A DNA stretch of 64,000 nt from Streptomyces sp. F001. Its GTDB lineage: Bacteria > Actinomycetota > Actinomycetes > Streptomycetales > Streptomycetaceae. The stretch is from positions 124,001 through 188,000 of the forward strand of contig NZ_QZWF01000005.1 of NCBI RefSeq assembly GCF_004187715.1. Direction: 5' to 3'. The first letter of the stretch is position 1; each line of letters begins with the position of its first letter. A program made the position numbers and the translations under genes. Of this stretch, positions 27,272 through 35,849 are shown piece after piece. The notes beneath the pieces were generated by a model. That model did no database searches, was not told where the DNA came from, and saw nothing but the letters and a program-made list of their open reading frames with translations.

Positions 27272-28465
27272 TCACACGTCCGCGTACTTCGCATCGGCAG
27301 CCGGATCCAGGGCGAGCCGGTAGCCGCGCTTGACGACCGTCTGGATCAGCTTCGGCGCCCCCAGCGCCGTACGCAGCCGGGCCATCGCCGTCTCCACGGC
27401 GTGCTCGTCCCGGCCGGCGCCGGGCAGCGCGCGCAGCAGCTCGGCGCGGGCGACCACCCAGCCGGGCCGCCGGGACAGCGCACGCAGCAGGGACATCCCG
27501 GCCGGCGGTACGGGCTTGAGGTCGCCGTCCACCAGCACCGCGTGCCCACGGATCTCCACCCGGTGCCCGGCGATCGGCAGCGACCGCGCCCGCCCGGGCA
27601 GCTCCTGGCACAGCAGCTGTACGAGGGGACCGAGCCGGAAACGCTCGGGCTGCACCGTGTCCACGCCGCGGGCCTGCAACGGCAGCGCGGTGACCGGCCC
27701 GACGCAGGCCGGCAGCACGTCGTGGTGGAGCGCGGCGAGCAGCTCGGGCAGCAGCCCGCGCTCCTCGGCCCGGGACAGCAGGGACGCGGCGGCCGGCGCG
27801 CTGGTGAAGGTGAGCGCGTCCACACCGCGCGAGACGGTGGCGTCCAGCAGCCGGTCGACCGGCGAGAGATCCTCCGGCGGCATCCACCGGTAGACGGGCA
27901 CGCCGACGACCTCGGCCCCGCCCGCCCTGAGCGACTCCACGAACCCGGGCAGCGGCTCCCCGTGCAGCTGTACGGCGATCCGCCGCCCGTCGACGCCCTC
28001 CTCCAGCAGCCGGTCGAGCACCTCGGCCATGGATTCGGAGCACGGCGACCACTCCTCGGTCAGCCCCGCGGCCCGGATCGCCCCCTTCACCTTCGGCCCG
28101 CGCGCGAGCAGCTCCACCCGCGCAGCCGGTCCAGGAGCGCCTCCCCGAGCCCCCCCGTCGGCGGCCTCGACCCAGCCCCGGAAACCGATGGCCGTGGTGG
28201 CCACGACGACATCCGGCACGCGGTCGATGAGCTCCTTGGTGGCGGCGAGCAGCTCGCTGTCGTCGGCGAGCGGCACGATGCGCAGGGCGGGAGCATGCAG
28301 GACGGCGGCGCCGCGCCGCTGCAGCAGCGCCCCGAGTTCGTCGGCCCGGCGCGCGGCCGTCACGCCCACGGTGAACCCGGCGAGGGGCCCGTGTTCCGCC
28401 CGCTGTCCCGCCATGTCCGCCGCCTGCCTCGCCGGCTGATCCGGTCGCTGTTGTTGCTCGTACAT
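27272..28465 (-). CDS. nnaR: NnaR: HemD-like/winged-helix regulator of nitrate assimilation
   Basis: Regulator of 397 aa fusing a uroporphyrinogen-III synthase-like domain (about 40-290) to a C-terminal OmpR-type winged helix (about 310-390; AVETAMARLRTALGAP...VVKRGYRLAL). Proteins of this layout next to narK are NnaR, which acts with GlnR on nitrate/nitrite genes. The HemD part is presumably sensory and not enzymatic. The start is ATG 28465 (MYEQQQRPDQ). It follows narK on the same strand, with a 13-bp hairpin between them, so the two are probably separately controlled. Confidence 0.82.
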   Translation of the reverse strand: MYEQQQRPDQPARQAADMAGQRAEHGPLAGFTVGVTAARRADELGALLQRRGAAVLHAPALRIVPLADDSELLAATKELIDRVPDVVVATTAIGFRGWVEAADGGARGGAPGPAARVELLARGPKVKGAIRAAGLTEEWSPCSESMAEVLDRLLEEGVDGRRIAVQLHGEPLPGFVESLRAGGAEVVGVPVYRWMPPEDLSPVDRLLDATVSRGVDALTFTSAPAAASLLSRAEERGLLPELLAALHHDVLPACVGPVTALPLQARGVDTVQPERFRLGPLVQLLCQELPGRARSLPIAGHRVEIRGHAVLVDGDLKPVPPAGMSLLRALSRRPGWVVARAELLRALPGAGRDEHAVETAMARLRTALGAPKLIQTVVKRGYRLALDPAADAKYADV

Positions 28466-28505
28466 AACTCTCGTCCCGCGCTCGAGTCGTTGCACCTACA
28501 TGCCG

Positions 28506-28539
28506 ACCGAGCCTGTCAACGGTGCGTGACAGGCTCGGT
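28506..28539 (-). terminator. Hairpin between narK and nnaR
   Basis: ACCGAGCCTGTCA (28506-28518) pairs perfectly with TGACAGGCTCGGT (28527-28539), with an 8-nt loop. It lies 26 bases past the narK stop, so it would terminate or attenuate narK transcription before nnaR. Confidence 0.75.
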
Positions 28540-28564
28540 TCGGCTCGATGTCGCCCGTGTTACG

Positions 28565-29950
28565 TCACACCTCGGCGTAGCTGAGCTGCGGCTTTGCCTC
28601 CGTGGCCGATGTGGCGTGGGTCTCCGTGGCGGCCGGGCGGCGAAGGTATACGGCCCAGGTGACCACGAAGCACAGGCCGTAGAAGGCCAGGAAGGCGACG
28701 AAGGCACCGGTGCCGGAGCCCACGCTCAGGAACGACTGGCGGAAGGCCAGGTTGATCCCGAGCCCGCCGAGCGCGCCCACCGCGCCGATGAGCCCCATGG
28801 ACGCCCCGGACAGCCGCCGCCCGTAGGAGGCCGCCTCCTCACCGGTCAGCCCCATGGCGAGCGCCTTCTTCTGGAAGATCCCGGGGATCATCTTGTACGT
28901 CGACCCGTTGCCGAGACCGGTCAGCACGAACAGCGCGATGAAGGCGACGGTGAACAGCGGCAGCGACTCCTGCATCGAGGCGATGATGATGACGCTGGTC
29001 GCGGCGGCCATGCCGACGAAGTTCCACAGCGTGATCTTCGCCCCGCCGAACCGGTCGGCGAGCGAACCGCCCACCGGGCGGATCAGGGAGCCGAGCAGCG
29101 GCCCGATGAAGGTGACGTACGCGGCCTGCAGCGGCGTACGCCCGAACTGCGTCTGGAGCACCAGCCCGAACGCGAAGCTGTACCCGATGAACGAGCCGAA
29201 CGTGCCGATGTAGAGGAAGGACATGATCCAGGTGTGGGCGTCCTTCACGGCCTCCTTGGCGGCGCCGGTGTCGTTCTTCACGGACGCGATGTTGTCCATG
29301 TACCGCGCGGCGAGGACGGCGGCGATGACGATGAGCGGAATGTAGATCCCGAGCAGCACCCGCGGCCCACCACTGGCCCCGATGACGGCCAGACCGACGA
29401 GCTGCACGACAGGCACACCGATGTTGCCGCCGCCGGCGTTGAGGCCGAGCGCCCACCCCTTCTTCCTCAGCGGGAAGAAGGCGTTGATGTTGGTCATGGA
29501 GGAGGCGAAGTTGCCACCGCCGATACCGGCGAGCATGGCGCAGAGGAGGAAGGTGGTGAAGGACGTCCCCGGCTCCATGACGACGAACGCGGCGATGGTC
29601 GGGAGCAGCAGCAGGGAGGCGGACACGATCGTCCAGTTCCGCCCGCCGAAGATCGCGACGGCGAAGGTGTACGGCACGCGCACGAGCGCGCCGACCAGGG
29701 TCGCCATCGACACGATGAAGAACTTGTCGGCCGGGGTGAGCCCGTACTCCGGGCCCATGAAGAGCACCATCACCGACCACAGGGTCCAGATCGAGAACCC
29801 GATGTGCTCGGAGAGGACGGAGAAGAAGAGGTTCCGCCGGGCGACCTTCTCACCCGTCTCGTTCCAGAAGGTCTCGTCCTCCGGATCCCAGTGCTGGATC
29901 CAGCGGCCGCCCCTGTTCGGGGGTGCGGGGGCTGTACTCGGGGCTGTCAT
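28565..29950 (-). CDS. narK: NarK-type nitrate/nitrite transporter
   Basis: Membrane MFS transporter of the nitrate-nitrite porter family, 461 aa, with about 12 helices. Both nitrate signature glycine stretches are visible: GGGNFASSMTNINAFFP with GLNAGGGNIGVPVVQ, and later GLGNGSTYKMIP. It moves nitrate in and/or nitrite out across the cell membrane. The start is ATG 29950. A GlnR-like site lies about 70-107 bases upstream, and nnaR follows, fitting nitrogen-dependent control. Confidence 0.9.
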   Translation of the reverse strand: MTAPSTAPAPPNRGGRWIQHWDPEDETFWNETGEKVARRNLFFSVLSEHIGFSIWTLWSVMVLFMGPEYGLTPADKFFIVSMATLVGALVRVPYTFAVAIFGGRNWTIVSASLLLLPTIAAFVVMEPGTSFTTFLLCAMLAGIGGGNFASSMTNINAFFPLRKKGWALGLNAGGGNIGVPVVQLVGLAVIGASGGPRVLLGIYIPLIVIAAVLAARYMDNIASVKNDTGAAKEAVKDAHTWIMSFLYIGTFGSFIGYSFAFGLVLQTQFGRTPLQAAYVTFIGPLLGSLIRPVGGSLADRFGGAKITLWNFVGMAAATSVIIIASMQESLPLFTVAFIALFVLTGLGNGSTYKMIPGIFQKKALAMGLTGEEAASYGRRLSGASMGLIGAVGALGGLGINLAFRQSFLSVGSGTGAFVAFLAFYGLCFVVTWAVYLRRPAATETHATSATEAKPQLSYAEV

Positions 29951-30020
29951 GACGCCTCCACGGTGCTCCGGGACTCGGGTACTGCTCTGAGCGGTTGAGT
30001 CCCGAAGGTAGGGAGGGCGC

Positions 30021-30057
30021 GTTTCCTGTCTGTGGCTGTGGGTGACCGGAAAGGAAC
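30021..30057 (-). promoter_or_regulatory. Candidate GlnR-binding site upstream of narK
   Basis: GTGAC-CGGAAA-GGAAC (30042-30057) fits the GlnR half-site form GTnAC-n6-GnAAC exactly. GTTTC-CTGTCT-GTGGC (30021-30036) is the opposite orientation with one mismatch. The two are 5 bases apart. Position and neighbours (narK, nnaR) support the call; binding is not shown. Confidence 0.5.
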
Positions 30058-30139
30058 TTTGCTCTCACCCTGGGCGGGGGTGGGATGAGAGGTTCTTCGG
30101 CGCGGGGTGGCCCGGGGGTGGTGCCAGGTTGGTGCCGGG

Positions 30140-31069
30140 TCAGTGCTGTGGGGGCTGCCAGTGGGGGTTGGGTTGGGGCTGGTGGGGCTGAGGTGACTGC
30201 TGTGGATACGGCTGAGGGGGACCGTAGGGCTGGGGCCCCGGCTGGGGCTGGGCTTGGGGGGCGGCGAGGTACGGCCCGGAGGCGGGCGGAGGGGCGTAGG
30301 GCCCCGGCGTCCCGGACGCGGGCGGAGGGACGTACGGCCCCGGCGCCTGCTGCTGCCCGTAACCACCGGGCGCACCCGGCTGACCGCCAGACGGCCCACC
30401 GGCCGGACCGCCGTACGGCCCCGCGGCCGGCCCCCCGTACGGCCCGCTCGCGAACGGATTCCCGTGCCCCGGAAGCTGCGCCCCCGGCGGCAGATACCGC
30501 AGCCGCCCGGTCTCGTCCGTGACCGGCGCGAACCCGGCGGCCTGGAGAAGGGCGGCGAACTTGGCGTTGCGCTTCCGGCCCCAGGTGAGCGCGAAGCCGA
30601 GCAGGCCCATGGTCACGGCCCACATGATCCCGCCGATGAGGAAGCCGGTGTCCCCGCCGATGTTCACAGCAACGACAAAGGACCCGACCGTGATGGCGAT
30701 CGCCGCGTACCCCAGCCGCTGCTTCTCGGAGTGCCGGCCGGTGAGGTCGAAGTTGATCCGCGCCTTGAGGAGCTCGACGGCGTCCGGCACGAGGGGCGGC
30801 AGCGAGACACCGTCGCCGGCGTTCGGATACTGCGCCCAGTTCTGCGCGGCCCGCGCACGGGCGTGCGGGCTGGGATCGGGCACGATCATCATCACGAGCG
30901 CGTTGTTGCGACCGCCGGTCTGCCGTGCGTCCGCGTACTCGTACCCGAACTGCTGGGCGATGAAGGCGAGCCGGGCGAGCTTCTTCACGGAGGCCATGGG
31001 ACTGGTGAGCTGAACCGGCCCACCCCCGGCCATCAACTGCAGCATTTTCTGCACCTGCCGCTTGCTCAC
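30140..31069 (-). CDS. Two-TM membrane protein with Pro/Gly/Gln-rich C-terminus
   Basis: Unrecognised protein of 309 aa. The N-terminal 120 residues are soluble (VQKMLQLMAGGGPVQLTSPMAS...). Two hydrophobic helices follow (AAIAITVGSFVVAVNIG and FLIGGIMWAVTMGLLGFAL). The last 110 residues are a low-complexity Pro/Gly/Tyr/Gln tail, probably disordered. GTG 31069 is chosen, with GGGGGAG 10 bases upstream; longer in-frame versions up to 31273 are Arg-rich. It is monocistronic as far as can be seen. Confidence 0.7.
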   Translation of the reverse strand: MSKRQVQKMLQLMAGGGPVQLTSPMASVKKLARLAFIAQQFGYEYADARQTGGRNNALVMMIVPDPSPHARARAAQNWAQYPNAGDGVSLPPLVPDAVELLKARINFDLTGRHSEKQRLGYAAIAITVGSFVVAVNIGGDTGFLIGGIMWAVTMGLLGFALTWGRKRNAKFAALLQAAGFAPVTDETGRLRYLPPGAQLPGHGNPFASGPYGGPAAGPYGGPAGGPSGGQPGAPGGYGQQQAPGPYVPPPASGTPGPYAPPPASGPYLAAPQAQPQPGPQPYGPPQPYPQQSPQPHQPQPNPHWQPPQH

Positions 31070-31146
31070 CCGCAACCAACTCCCCCGCCGGGTCACCGTC
31101 TTCACGTCCGCAACGCGGGGCAGTTTTTCACACGGGCGTCGGGGAG

Positions 31147-32631
31147 TCATCCGGTGCCGTACAGATCCCGCATCCCCACGATCTGCACGCGTCCCGCCTC
31201 CGCCGCCAGAGCGAGGTCCGGTGCGGGCTCGCTGCGTACGTAAACGGCGAGGACACAGGTGTCCGTATCCCATCCCTGGGCGCCGAGAAGATCACGAATA
31301 TGTTCAAGTCGCTGAAGATCAGCAACTGTTCGCTGCTTGTTCGTCGCCTTGGCCTCACCGAGCAGGGTGATGCGGGCCTTCTTGTCACGCGGACGGGACG
31401 TACGGCTGAGCGCGACGACGTCCACCTCGTGCCCACGGTGTTCGCGGCAGGCGACGATCGTCGTACCCACGTGCCCGATGTCGTCGAGACCGCGCTCGCG
31501 GCTGTACCGGAGCGTCCACTGCCGGGCCAGGTCCTCGAAATGGGGCCCCAGGACCTTGGAGGAGAAGGTTTCCCTCGACCGCTCCCAGGCCGCCCGCCCC
31601 TCCCTCATCTCGAAGTCGACGAGATTCGGCCGCACGATCAGATCATGGAACCGCACGATGGGATCGGCGACAGTGATCAGGGGTTTGCGCTGGAGCAGCA
31701 AGTCCTGGTCGTATCGGACAAAGGCGGCCGCCTTCATGATGTTGAGGTGATAGGTCAGCGACTTGGCGTCCATGCCGACCAGGCCACCGATCTGTGTGGG
31801 CGTGGCGGCACCGGAGGCCACCGCCTCCCAGATGGCGTGGTAGGTCGCACGGTCGCTGATGCGTGGATCCTCCGCCAGGAGATACTCAGGCTCCGTGAAC
31901 AGGATGTGCGACGGATTGAAGACGCTACGCGCCAGCCACGCGTAGAACCCGTCATCTCCGGGCTCGGGCGGGTCTCCGACGACGTCCCGGTAGCCGGGCG
32001 CCCCGCCCAGAACGGCGTCCACGAGAAAGGCCGTATCGAGATCGGTCACACCCCAGTACTCCGCAGCGTCCCGGAACCCGAAGGGCCCGATCCGCATGTC
32101 GATCACGGCCCGTCCCCGCAGTGCCTGGTCGCCGGCGAGCAGGGTCGACATGGTCGAGATCGCCGAGCCGCAGAGGATGATCCGAAGCGGCGGCTTTCCG
32201 GACGACGGACCCCGCTGGTCGTAGAGGGCCTGGAGAACGGATGGCAGTTCCGGGGAGTGTTGGACAAGGTAGGGGAACTCGTCGAGGACGAGCAGCGGGG
32301 GCGTCCCTTGCTCCCGGCGGCTCGTGAGCACGTCGGCGGCGGTGTCCATGGCCTCCACCCACGAGGTGAACCGCCCGATCCGGAAGCCGAGCCCCTGGGC
32401 GAGGCTGTCGGCGAAACGGTCCAGAGCCATGGCGCGGCTCTGCTGCAGGGCAAGGGTGTAGACGCCGTCCACGGCCCGGCACAGGTGCTCCAGCAGGAAC
32501 GACTTACCGTGCCGGCGCCGGCCACGTACGACACCGATACGCAGGCCAGGCGCCCGGTCGGTACAGAAGCGCGTCAGTTCGTCCCACTCGTGGGATCGGT
32601 CGAAGAGGGGGGTCGGCTTGGGGATGGGCAT
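31147..32631 (-). CDS. AAA/STAND-like ATPase with DUF234-type C-terminus
   Basis: Cytoplasmic ATPase of 494 aa, of the class often annotated as archaeal-type ATPase. It has an unusual Arg-rich P-loop GRRRHGKSFLL, Walker B LLVLDEFPYL, and a sensor segment LCGSAISTM. A winged-helix region follows (TPTQIGGLVGMDAKSLTYHL). The C-terminus has nuclease-like spacing (HEVDVVAL...LLGEAKAT), as in DUF234 proteins, a possible PD-(D/E)XK remnant. Function is unknown in the family; roles in defence or mobile elements are speculative. It is preceded by AT-rich repeats that may be its operator. Confidence 0.75.
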   Translation of the reverse strand: MPIPKPTPLFDRSHEWDELTRFCTDRAPGLRIGVVRGRRRHGKSFLLEHLCRAVDGVYTLALQQSRAMALDRFADSLAQGLGFRIGRFTSWVEAMDTAADVLTSRREQGTPPLLVLDEFPYLVQHSPELPSVLQALYDQRGPSSGKPPLRIILCGSAISTMSTLLAGDQALRGRAVIDMRIGPFGFRDAAEYWGVTDLDTAFLVDAVLGGAPGYRDVVGDPPEPGDDGFYAWLARSVFNPSHILFTEPEYLLAEDPRISDRATYHAIWEAVASGAATPTQIGGLVGMDAKSLTYHLNIMKAAAFVRYDQDLLLQRKPLITVADPIVRFHDLIVRPNLVDFEMREGRAAWERSRETFSSKVLGPHFEDLARQWTLRYSRERGLDDIGHVGTTIVACREHRGHEVDVVALSRTSRPRDKKARITLLGEAKATNKQRTVADLQRLEHIRDLLGAQGWDTDTCVLAVYVRSEPAPDLALAAEAGRVQIVGMRDLYGTG

Positions 32632-32658
32632 GGGTCCGGCCTCCTGGCCTGATGGCGA

Positions 32659-32700
32659 TTAGCCTTACCTCACTTAGCCTAGTCGCGTTCAGGCTAGCCT
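32659..32700 (-). promoter_or_regulatory. TTAGCCT repeats upstream of the ATPase gene
   Basis: TTAGCCT occurs at 32659-32665 and 32674-32680, and the perfect palindrome AGGCTAGCCT lies at 32691-32700, all in an AT-rich pocket 30-70 bases before the ATPase start. The wording resembles DtxR/DmdR iron boxes but matches the consensus only partly (about 11 of 19). Confidence 0.35.
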
Positions 32701-32745
32701 ATAAGGGTAACGTCTCCGCTACTCACCGTAGGAATCCCGGATTGC

Positions 32746-33204
32746 CTACCACCGCTCGCCACCTCCCCCGACCTCGAACCACAGCAGCTTCCCGGCTCCG
32801 CTGTCGAGCAGACCGTCGCCGAGCGGCCAGCCGCCCCACGCATCGGCATACTGCTGTACGAGGTACAGCCCGCGCCCGTCGTCGGCGTCGGCTGGAACAG
32901 GCGGGACGCGCTCGCCGGGAGGCCTGCTGAAAGGGGCGGGGATACGCGGGTGGCTGTCCCACACGCCGACCTGCAGCCGCCCGCCGCCAAGTGCGGTCAG
33001 CCGCAACGAGGCGGGTCCATGCGTGTGCCGGTACGCGTTGCTGACCAGCTCGGAGGTCAACAGCTCGACGACGTCCAGGACTTCATGCATGCCGTGCCCG
33101 TGAAGCGCCGCGCGCACGGTCATACGTGCGACACGTGCGGCGCGGGGGTCATGCGGGAGACGGAGGGCGTACACCCAGGCGTTGGGCAGGGCTACGGTGA
33201 CCAT
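32746..33204 (-). CDS. HATPase_c anti-sigma-like ATP-binding protein
   Basis: Small GHKL ATPase, 152 aa, of the SpoIIAB/RsbW-related type common in Streptomyces. The N-box ELVSNAYRHTHG and the G-box DDGRGLYLVQQYAD are present. ATG 33204 has GGAGG 6 bases upstream. It is divergent from an HTH-DUF5753/DUF397 pair, the arrangement found at abaA/whiJ-like loci. These HTH/DUF397/ATPase sets influence development in several streptomycetes. The partner protein is not identifiable here. Confidence 0.82.
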   Translation of the reverse strand: MVTVALPNAWVYALRLPHDPRAARVARMTVRAALHGHGMHEVLDVVELLTSELVSNAYRHTHGPASLRLTALGGGRLQVGVWDSHPRIPAPFSRPPGERVPPVPADADDGRGLYLVQQYADAWGGWPLGDGLLDSGAGKLLWFEVGGGGERW

Positions 33205-33312
33205 GGAACACCTCCGGAAGGAAGGGGAATTGGACGACTCGCCCATGGCCGCGCCGGGCGGTGGCAGTGCCTGGTTGGTGCGCTTCCGACTTATGAGCGG
33301 GGGGAGTTGAGC

Positions 33313-33347
33313 GATACGTGACCATCGTAGGGTGGATGGTTAGATAC
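33313..33347. promoter_or_regulatory. Possible operator in the divergent ATPase/HTH promoter region
   Basis: ACCATC (33321-33326) and GATGGT (33335-33340) form an inverted repeat with 8 bases between. Each is flanked outward by GATAC (33313 and 33343). It lies in the AT-richer part of the intergenic region, where both promoters should be. Possible autoregulatory site of the HTH protein. Confidence 0.3.
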
Positions 33348-33429
33348 CTCTAATGAAATCAGTGAAAAGCATCCAGGCATCACCCGTGTGAGGGAGAGGA
33401 CGCCGTGCCGCGGCCCGAAAGGAGAACCT

Positions 33430-34284
33430 GTGCCGCCCACCAGCAACCCCACGCTGCGACAGCGGAGGCTGGGAGCTGAGCTGCGCAAACTCCGCGAGAG
33501 GTCCGGCCTTACCGCCACCGGCGCCGCCGAACTGCTAGGCGTCAACCAGGCGCGGGTCAGCATGGTCGAGACCGGACGCACGCCCGTCAGCGCTGACCGC
33601 GTGCGCGCAATGGCATCCGCCTACGACTGCTCCGACGAACGGCTCATCGACGCCCTCGCCTCGATGACGGGCCGCCGAACTCGCGGCTGGTGGGAGTCGT
33701 ACCGAGAACACGTACCCCCGGCGCTCGTCGACCTGGCGGAACTGGAGCACCACGCCACCGCGCTGCGCGTCGCACTCGTGATCCATATCCCGGCGCTACT
33801 ACAGACCACCGACCACGCCCGCGCCCTGTTCCAAGCCGTGGTCCCGCCCATGCGGCAGTACGAGATCGAGCACCGCCTCACGCACCGCATCAAGCGGCAA
33901 GGCGTCCTGCACCGTGAGGACCCGCCACCGTACAAGGCGATCATTCACGAAACGGCACTCCGCATGGGCTTCGGTGGCCCCGCGGTCACCCGGGGTCAGC
34001 TCAAGCACCTGCTCGACATGAGCGAGCTGCCCCATGTCGCCGTGCGCGTGATCCCGTTCGGCACGGATCACTTCCCGACCACAGGACAGTCCTTCGACTA
34101 CGTCGAGGGTCCTGTCCCACAGCTCGACACGGTCCAGTTGGACACACATCACGGGGCTTGCGAATTCCTCGACGCCGAAGCGCAGTTGAGCAAGTACCGG
34201 GCGGTACTGGATCGCATGGAGGCCTGCGCTCTCGACCCCGCCGAGTCACGCGACTTCATCCACCATCGCCTCCAGAACCTCTGA
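33430..34284 (+). CDS. WhiJ-like HTH regulator (XRE N-terminus, DUF5753)
   Basis: DNA-binding protein of 284 aa. The Cro/CI helix-turn-helix is about residues 10-70 (LRERSGLTATGAAELLGVNQ...MVETGRTPVS). The rest is DUF5753 (ALLQTTDHARAL...VAVRVIPFGTDHFPTTGQSF). GTG 33430 is chosen because AAAGGAG lies 5-6 bases upstream. A DUF397 gene follows 11 bases later, as in paired Scr1/Scr2-type or WhiJ-type modules that act as toxin-antitoxin-like developmental regulators. Confidence 0.85.
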   Translation: MPPTSNPTLRQRRLGAELRKLRERSGLTATGAAELLGVNQARVSMVETGRTPVSADRVRAMASAYDCSDERLIDALASMTGRRTRGWWESYREHVPPALVDLAELEHHATALRVALVIHIPALLQTTDHARALFQAVVPPMRQYEIEHRLTHRIKRQGVLHREDPPPYKAIIHETALRMGFGGPAVTRGQLKHLLDMSELPHVAVRVIPFGTDHFPTTGQSFDYVEGPVPQLDTVQLDTHHGACEFLDAEAQLSKYRAVLDRMEACALDPAESRDFIHHRLQNL

Positions 34285-34295
34285 AAGGACCAACC

Positions 34296-34499
34296 ATGCA
34301 GATCACCCGCTGGCAGAGGTCCACGTACAGCGGCGACGGCTCAAACTGCGTCGAGATAGCAGCCACCCCGGCCACCATCCACATACGCGACTCCAAGCGC
34401 GCCGAGGGCCCCCATCTCACCTTCCCGCCCTCCGCCTGGGCGCCCTTCATTTCTTACGCGGCTGCTCCTCGGACGCCGCGAGCGGGTTCTCGAAGCTGA
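34296..34499 (+). CDS. DUF397 small protein
   Basis: Partner of the HTH gene, 67 aa. The family core is visible: WQRSTYSGDGSNCVEIA, then IHIRDSKRAEGPHLTFPPSAWAPFI. ATG 34296 has GAAAGGA upstream. After FISYA the sequence changes to an Arg/Pro-rich tail (PRTPRAGSRS). It runs 53 bases into the convergent minus-strand gene, suggesting the original 3' end was replaced by a junction with that gene. Confidence 0.82.
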   Translation: MQITRWQRSTYSGDGSNCVEIAATPATIHIRDSKRAEGPHLTFPPSAWAPFISYAAAPRTPRAGSRS

Positions 34500-35139
34500 C
34501 TGTCTCTGCGATCTGGTGGAGTACGGCCCGATACTCACCCCGTCGCGCCACGGCCGTCGTGCTGAGCGTGAGGACGGCCAGGCGCTTGCAGTCCGGGTGG
34601 GGCAGGTAGGCGTGGATCTGGAGGAGAGGGTGCGGCGGGAGCCCGCTCTCAGCCAAGGGCGTGCGGATGGTCTCGCTGAACGTGGTGGGTCCGCAGGGCA
34701 GTTCGCGGTACTCGATGTGCGTGTGCCCCTCGGCACCGGTCACCGCGCGAGCGGCCGTTACCCGACGCGGGGCCACTGCTGTTTCACGCCAGGAGAGAGT
34801 GAAGAAGGAGAGCAGCGGCCGGCCGTTGTCGGCTCCCGTCTCGTCTACGTCGTCGCGGTGCAGGCCGATGGAACAGTGCACGGTGCCCACCTCACGCAGC
34901 GCGCTCATCAACTGCTGGGCTGACGCGAACTGCGCAATGAACTGTTGCCGGGCCATCTCGTCGGGTGCGGCGTCGAGGAAGGGGGCGACGGCCGTACGCA
35001 ACTGTTCGGCCGCCGGAGAGCCGGATTCGGGCAACAGGGCGTCGAGGGGGAGGGTGGTGAAGCCGGCGGGTTCGGCGAACCACAGTTCGGCTTCTGGGTC
35101 GTTGACGGAGTCATCGAGGAGGAACGTGGGGGCACTCAC
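34447..35139 (-). CDS. Unrecognised protein, last gene of the WXG100-linked operon
   Basis: Cytoplasmic-looking protein of 230 aa with no signal, membrane segment or motif I recognise. The acidic N-terminus (FLLDDSVNDPEAELWF) and a middle containing GTVHCSIGLHRDD precede ATVSFEN-like closing residues. The start overlaps the upstream membrane protein's stop by 4 bases, so it is translationally coupled to it. Position at the end of a secretion-type operon suggests an immunity or accessory role. That is inference only. Confidence 0.6.
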   Translation of the reverse strand: MSAPTFLLDDSVNDPEAELWFAEPAGFTTLPLDALLPESGSPAAEQLRTAVAPFLDAAPDEMARQQFIAQFASAQQLMSALREVGTVHCSIGLHRDDVDETGADNGRPLLSFFTLSWRETAVAPRRVTAARAVTGAEGHTHIEYRELPCGPTTFSETIRTPLAESGLPPHPLLQIHAYLPHPDCKRLAVLTLSTTAVARRGEYRAVLHQIAETVSFENPLAASEEQPRKK

Positions 35140-35822
35140 AGGCCTTCTCCCACACGGGGAGGCAGTGTGGCCGGGGAGACGCCGACGCGTCGGCCGCGCT
35201 CGATGTCATCCGGGGTGGCACCCCAGTCGGCGAAGGTCCGACCGTTCTGCAGTGCCGTCCACTGTTCAAGAACGTGCAGGCGACGGGGCTCAGAACCGCT
35301 ATGTGCAGGCGCGGCGATGAGACCGATGAAACGCGGGTCGCCAGCGAACCAGACTGTCTGGATCTGCTCCTTCAGCTTGGGTTTGGCTCGCAGAGCCATC
35401 CGGCGGTGCCACCACTCAGTCCGGAGATGCGTCGGGAAGACAAGCGCAATGTGTTGTTCGGGGCGAGCCGGGTTGACGAACTCAAACCAGCCGTTCTTCT
35501 TTCCGGGGACATCGGGGTGCTCGGTCAGCCCATATGGGACGTTTTGTACCATCCGCCAGGGATAGGTTCGCAAAATCCGAAGCATTCGAATTGCCGGAGA
35601 GAAGTAGCGCAGTTGCGTCACAACCCGATACAAGCAGTAACAAAGGGGCAAAACAAACAGGACACTGAAACCGGGAGAAAAGAACACAACCAGTACGTAC
35701 AACAGGGCCCACCAGCCAACAATCCAACCGATTAGGCCGACGACATTCATAGTCATGTGGCCAGCCCAAGCCCGTCGGGTGGGTGGGTGCTCCCAGGCGG
35801 TTGGGTAGTCAGCGGGATTCAC
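35136..35822 (-). CDS. Unrecognised membrane protein of the WXG100-linked operon
   Basis: Protein of 228 aa with two adjacent hydrophobic helices near the N-terminus (about 24-70; VVGLIGWIVGWWALLYVLVV and a second rich in Phe/Val/Leu). A soluble domain follows, with basic and aromatic residues (THLRTEWWHRRMALRAKPKL). It lies 27 bases after the WXG/coiled-coil gene and overlaps the next gene. It could anchor or neutralise the operon's exported protein. No family is recognised. Confidence 0.6.
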   Translation of the reverse strand: MNPADYPTAWEHPPTRRAWAGHMTMNVVGLIGWIVGWWALLYVLVVFFSPGFSVLFVLPLCYCLYRVVTQLRYFSPAIRMLRILRTYPWRMVQNVPYGLTEHPDVPGKKNGWFEFVNPARPEQHIALVFPTHLRTEWWHRRMALRAKPKLKEQIQTVWFAGDPRFIGLIAAPAHSGSEPRRLHVLEQWTALQNGRTFADWGATPDDIERGRRVGVSPATLPPRVGEGL

Positions 35823-35849
35823 AGGTTTCCCTCTTCAGACGAGCGGCTG

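Noticed and set aside
32659..32677. Iron-box (DmdR/DtxR) assignment for the TTAGCCT block
   Set aside because: Only about 11 of 19 positions agree and the dyad is imperfect, so it is kept only as an unassigned operator-like repeat.
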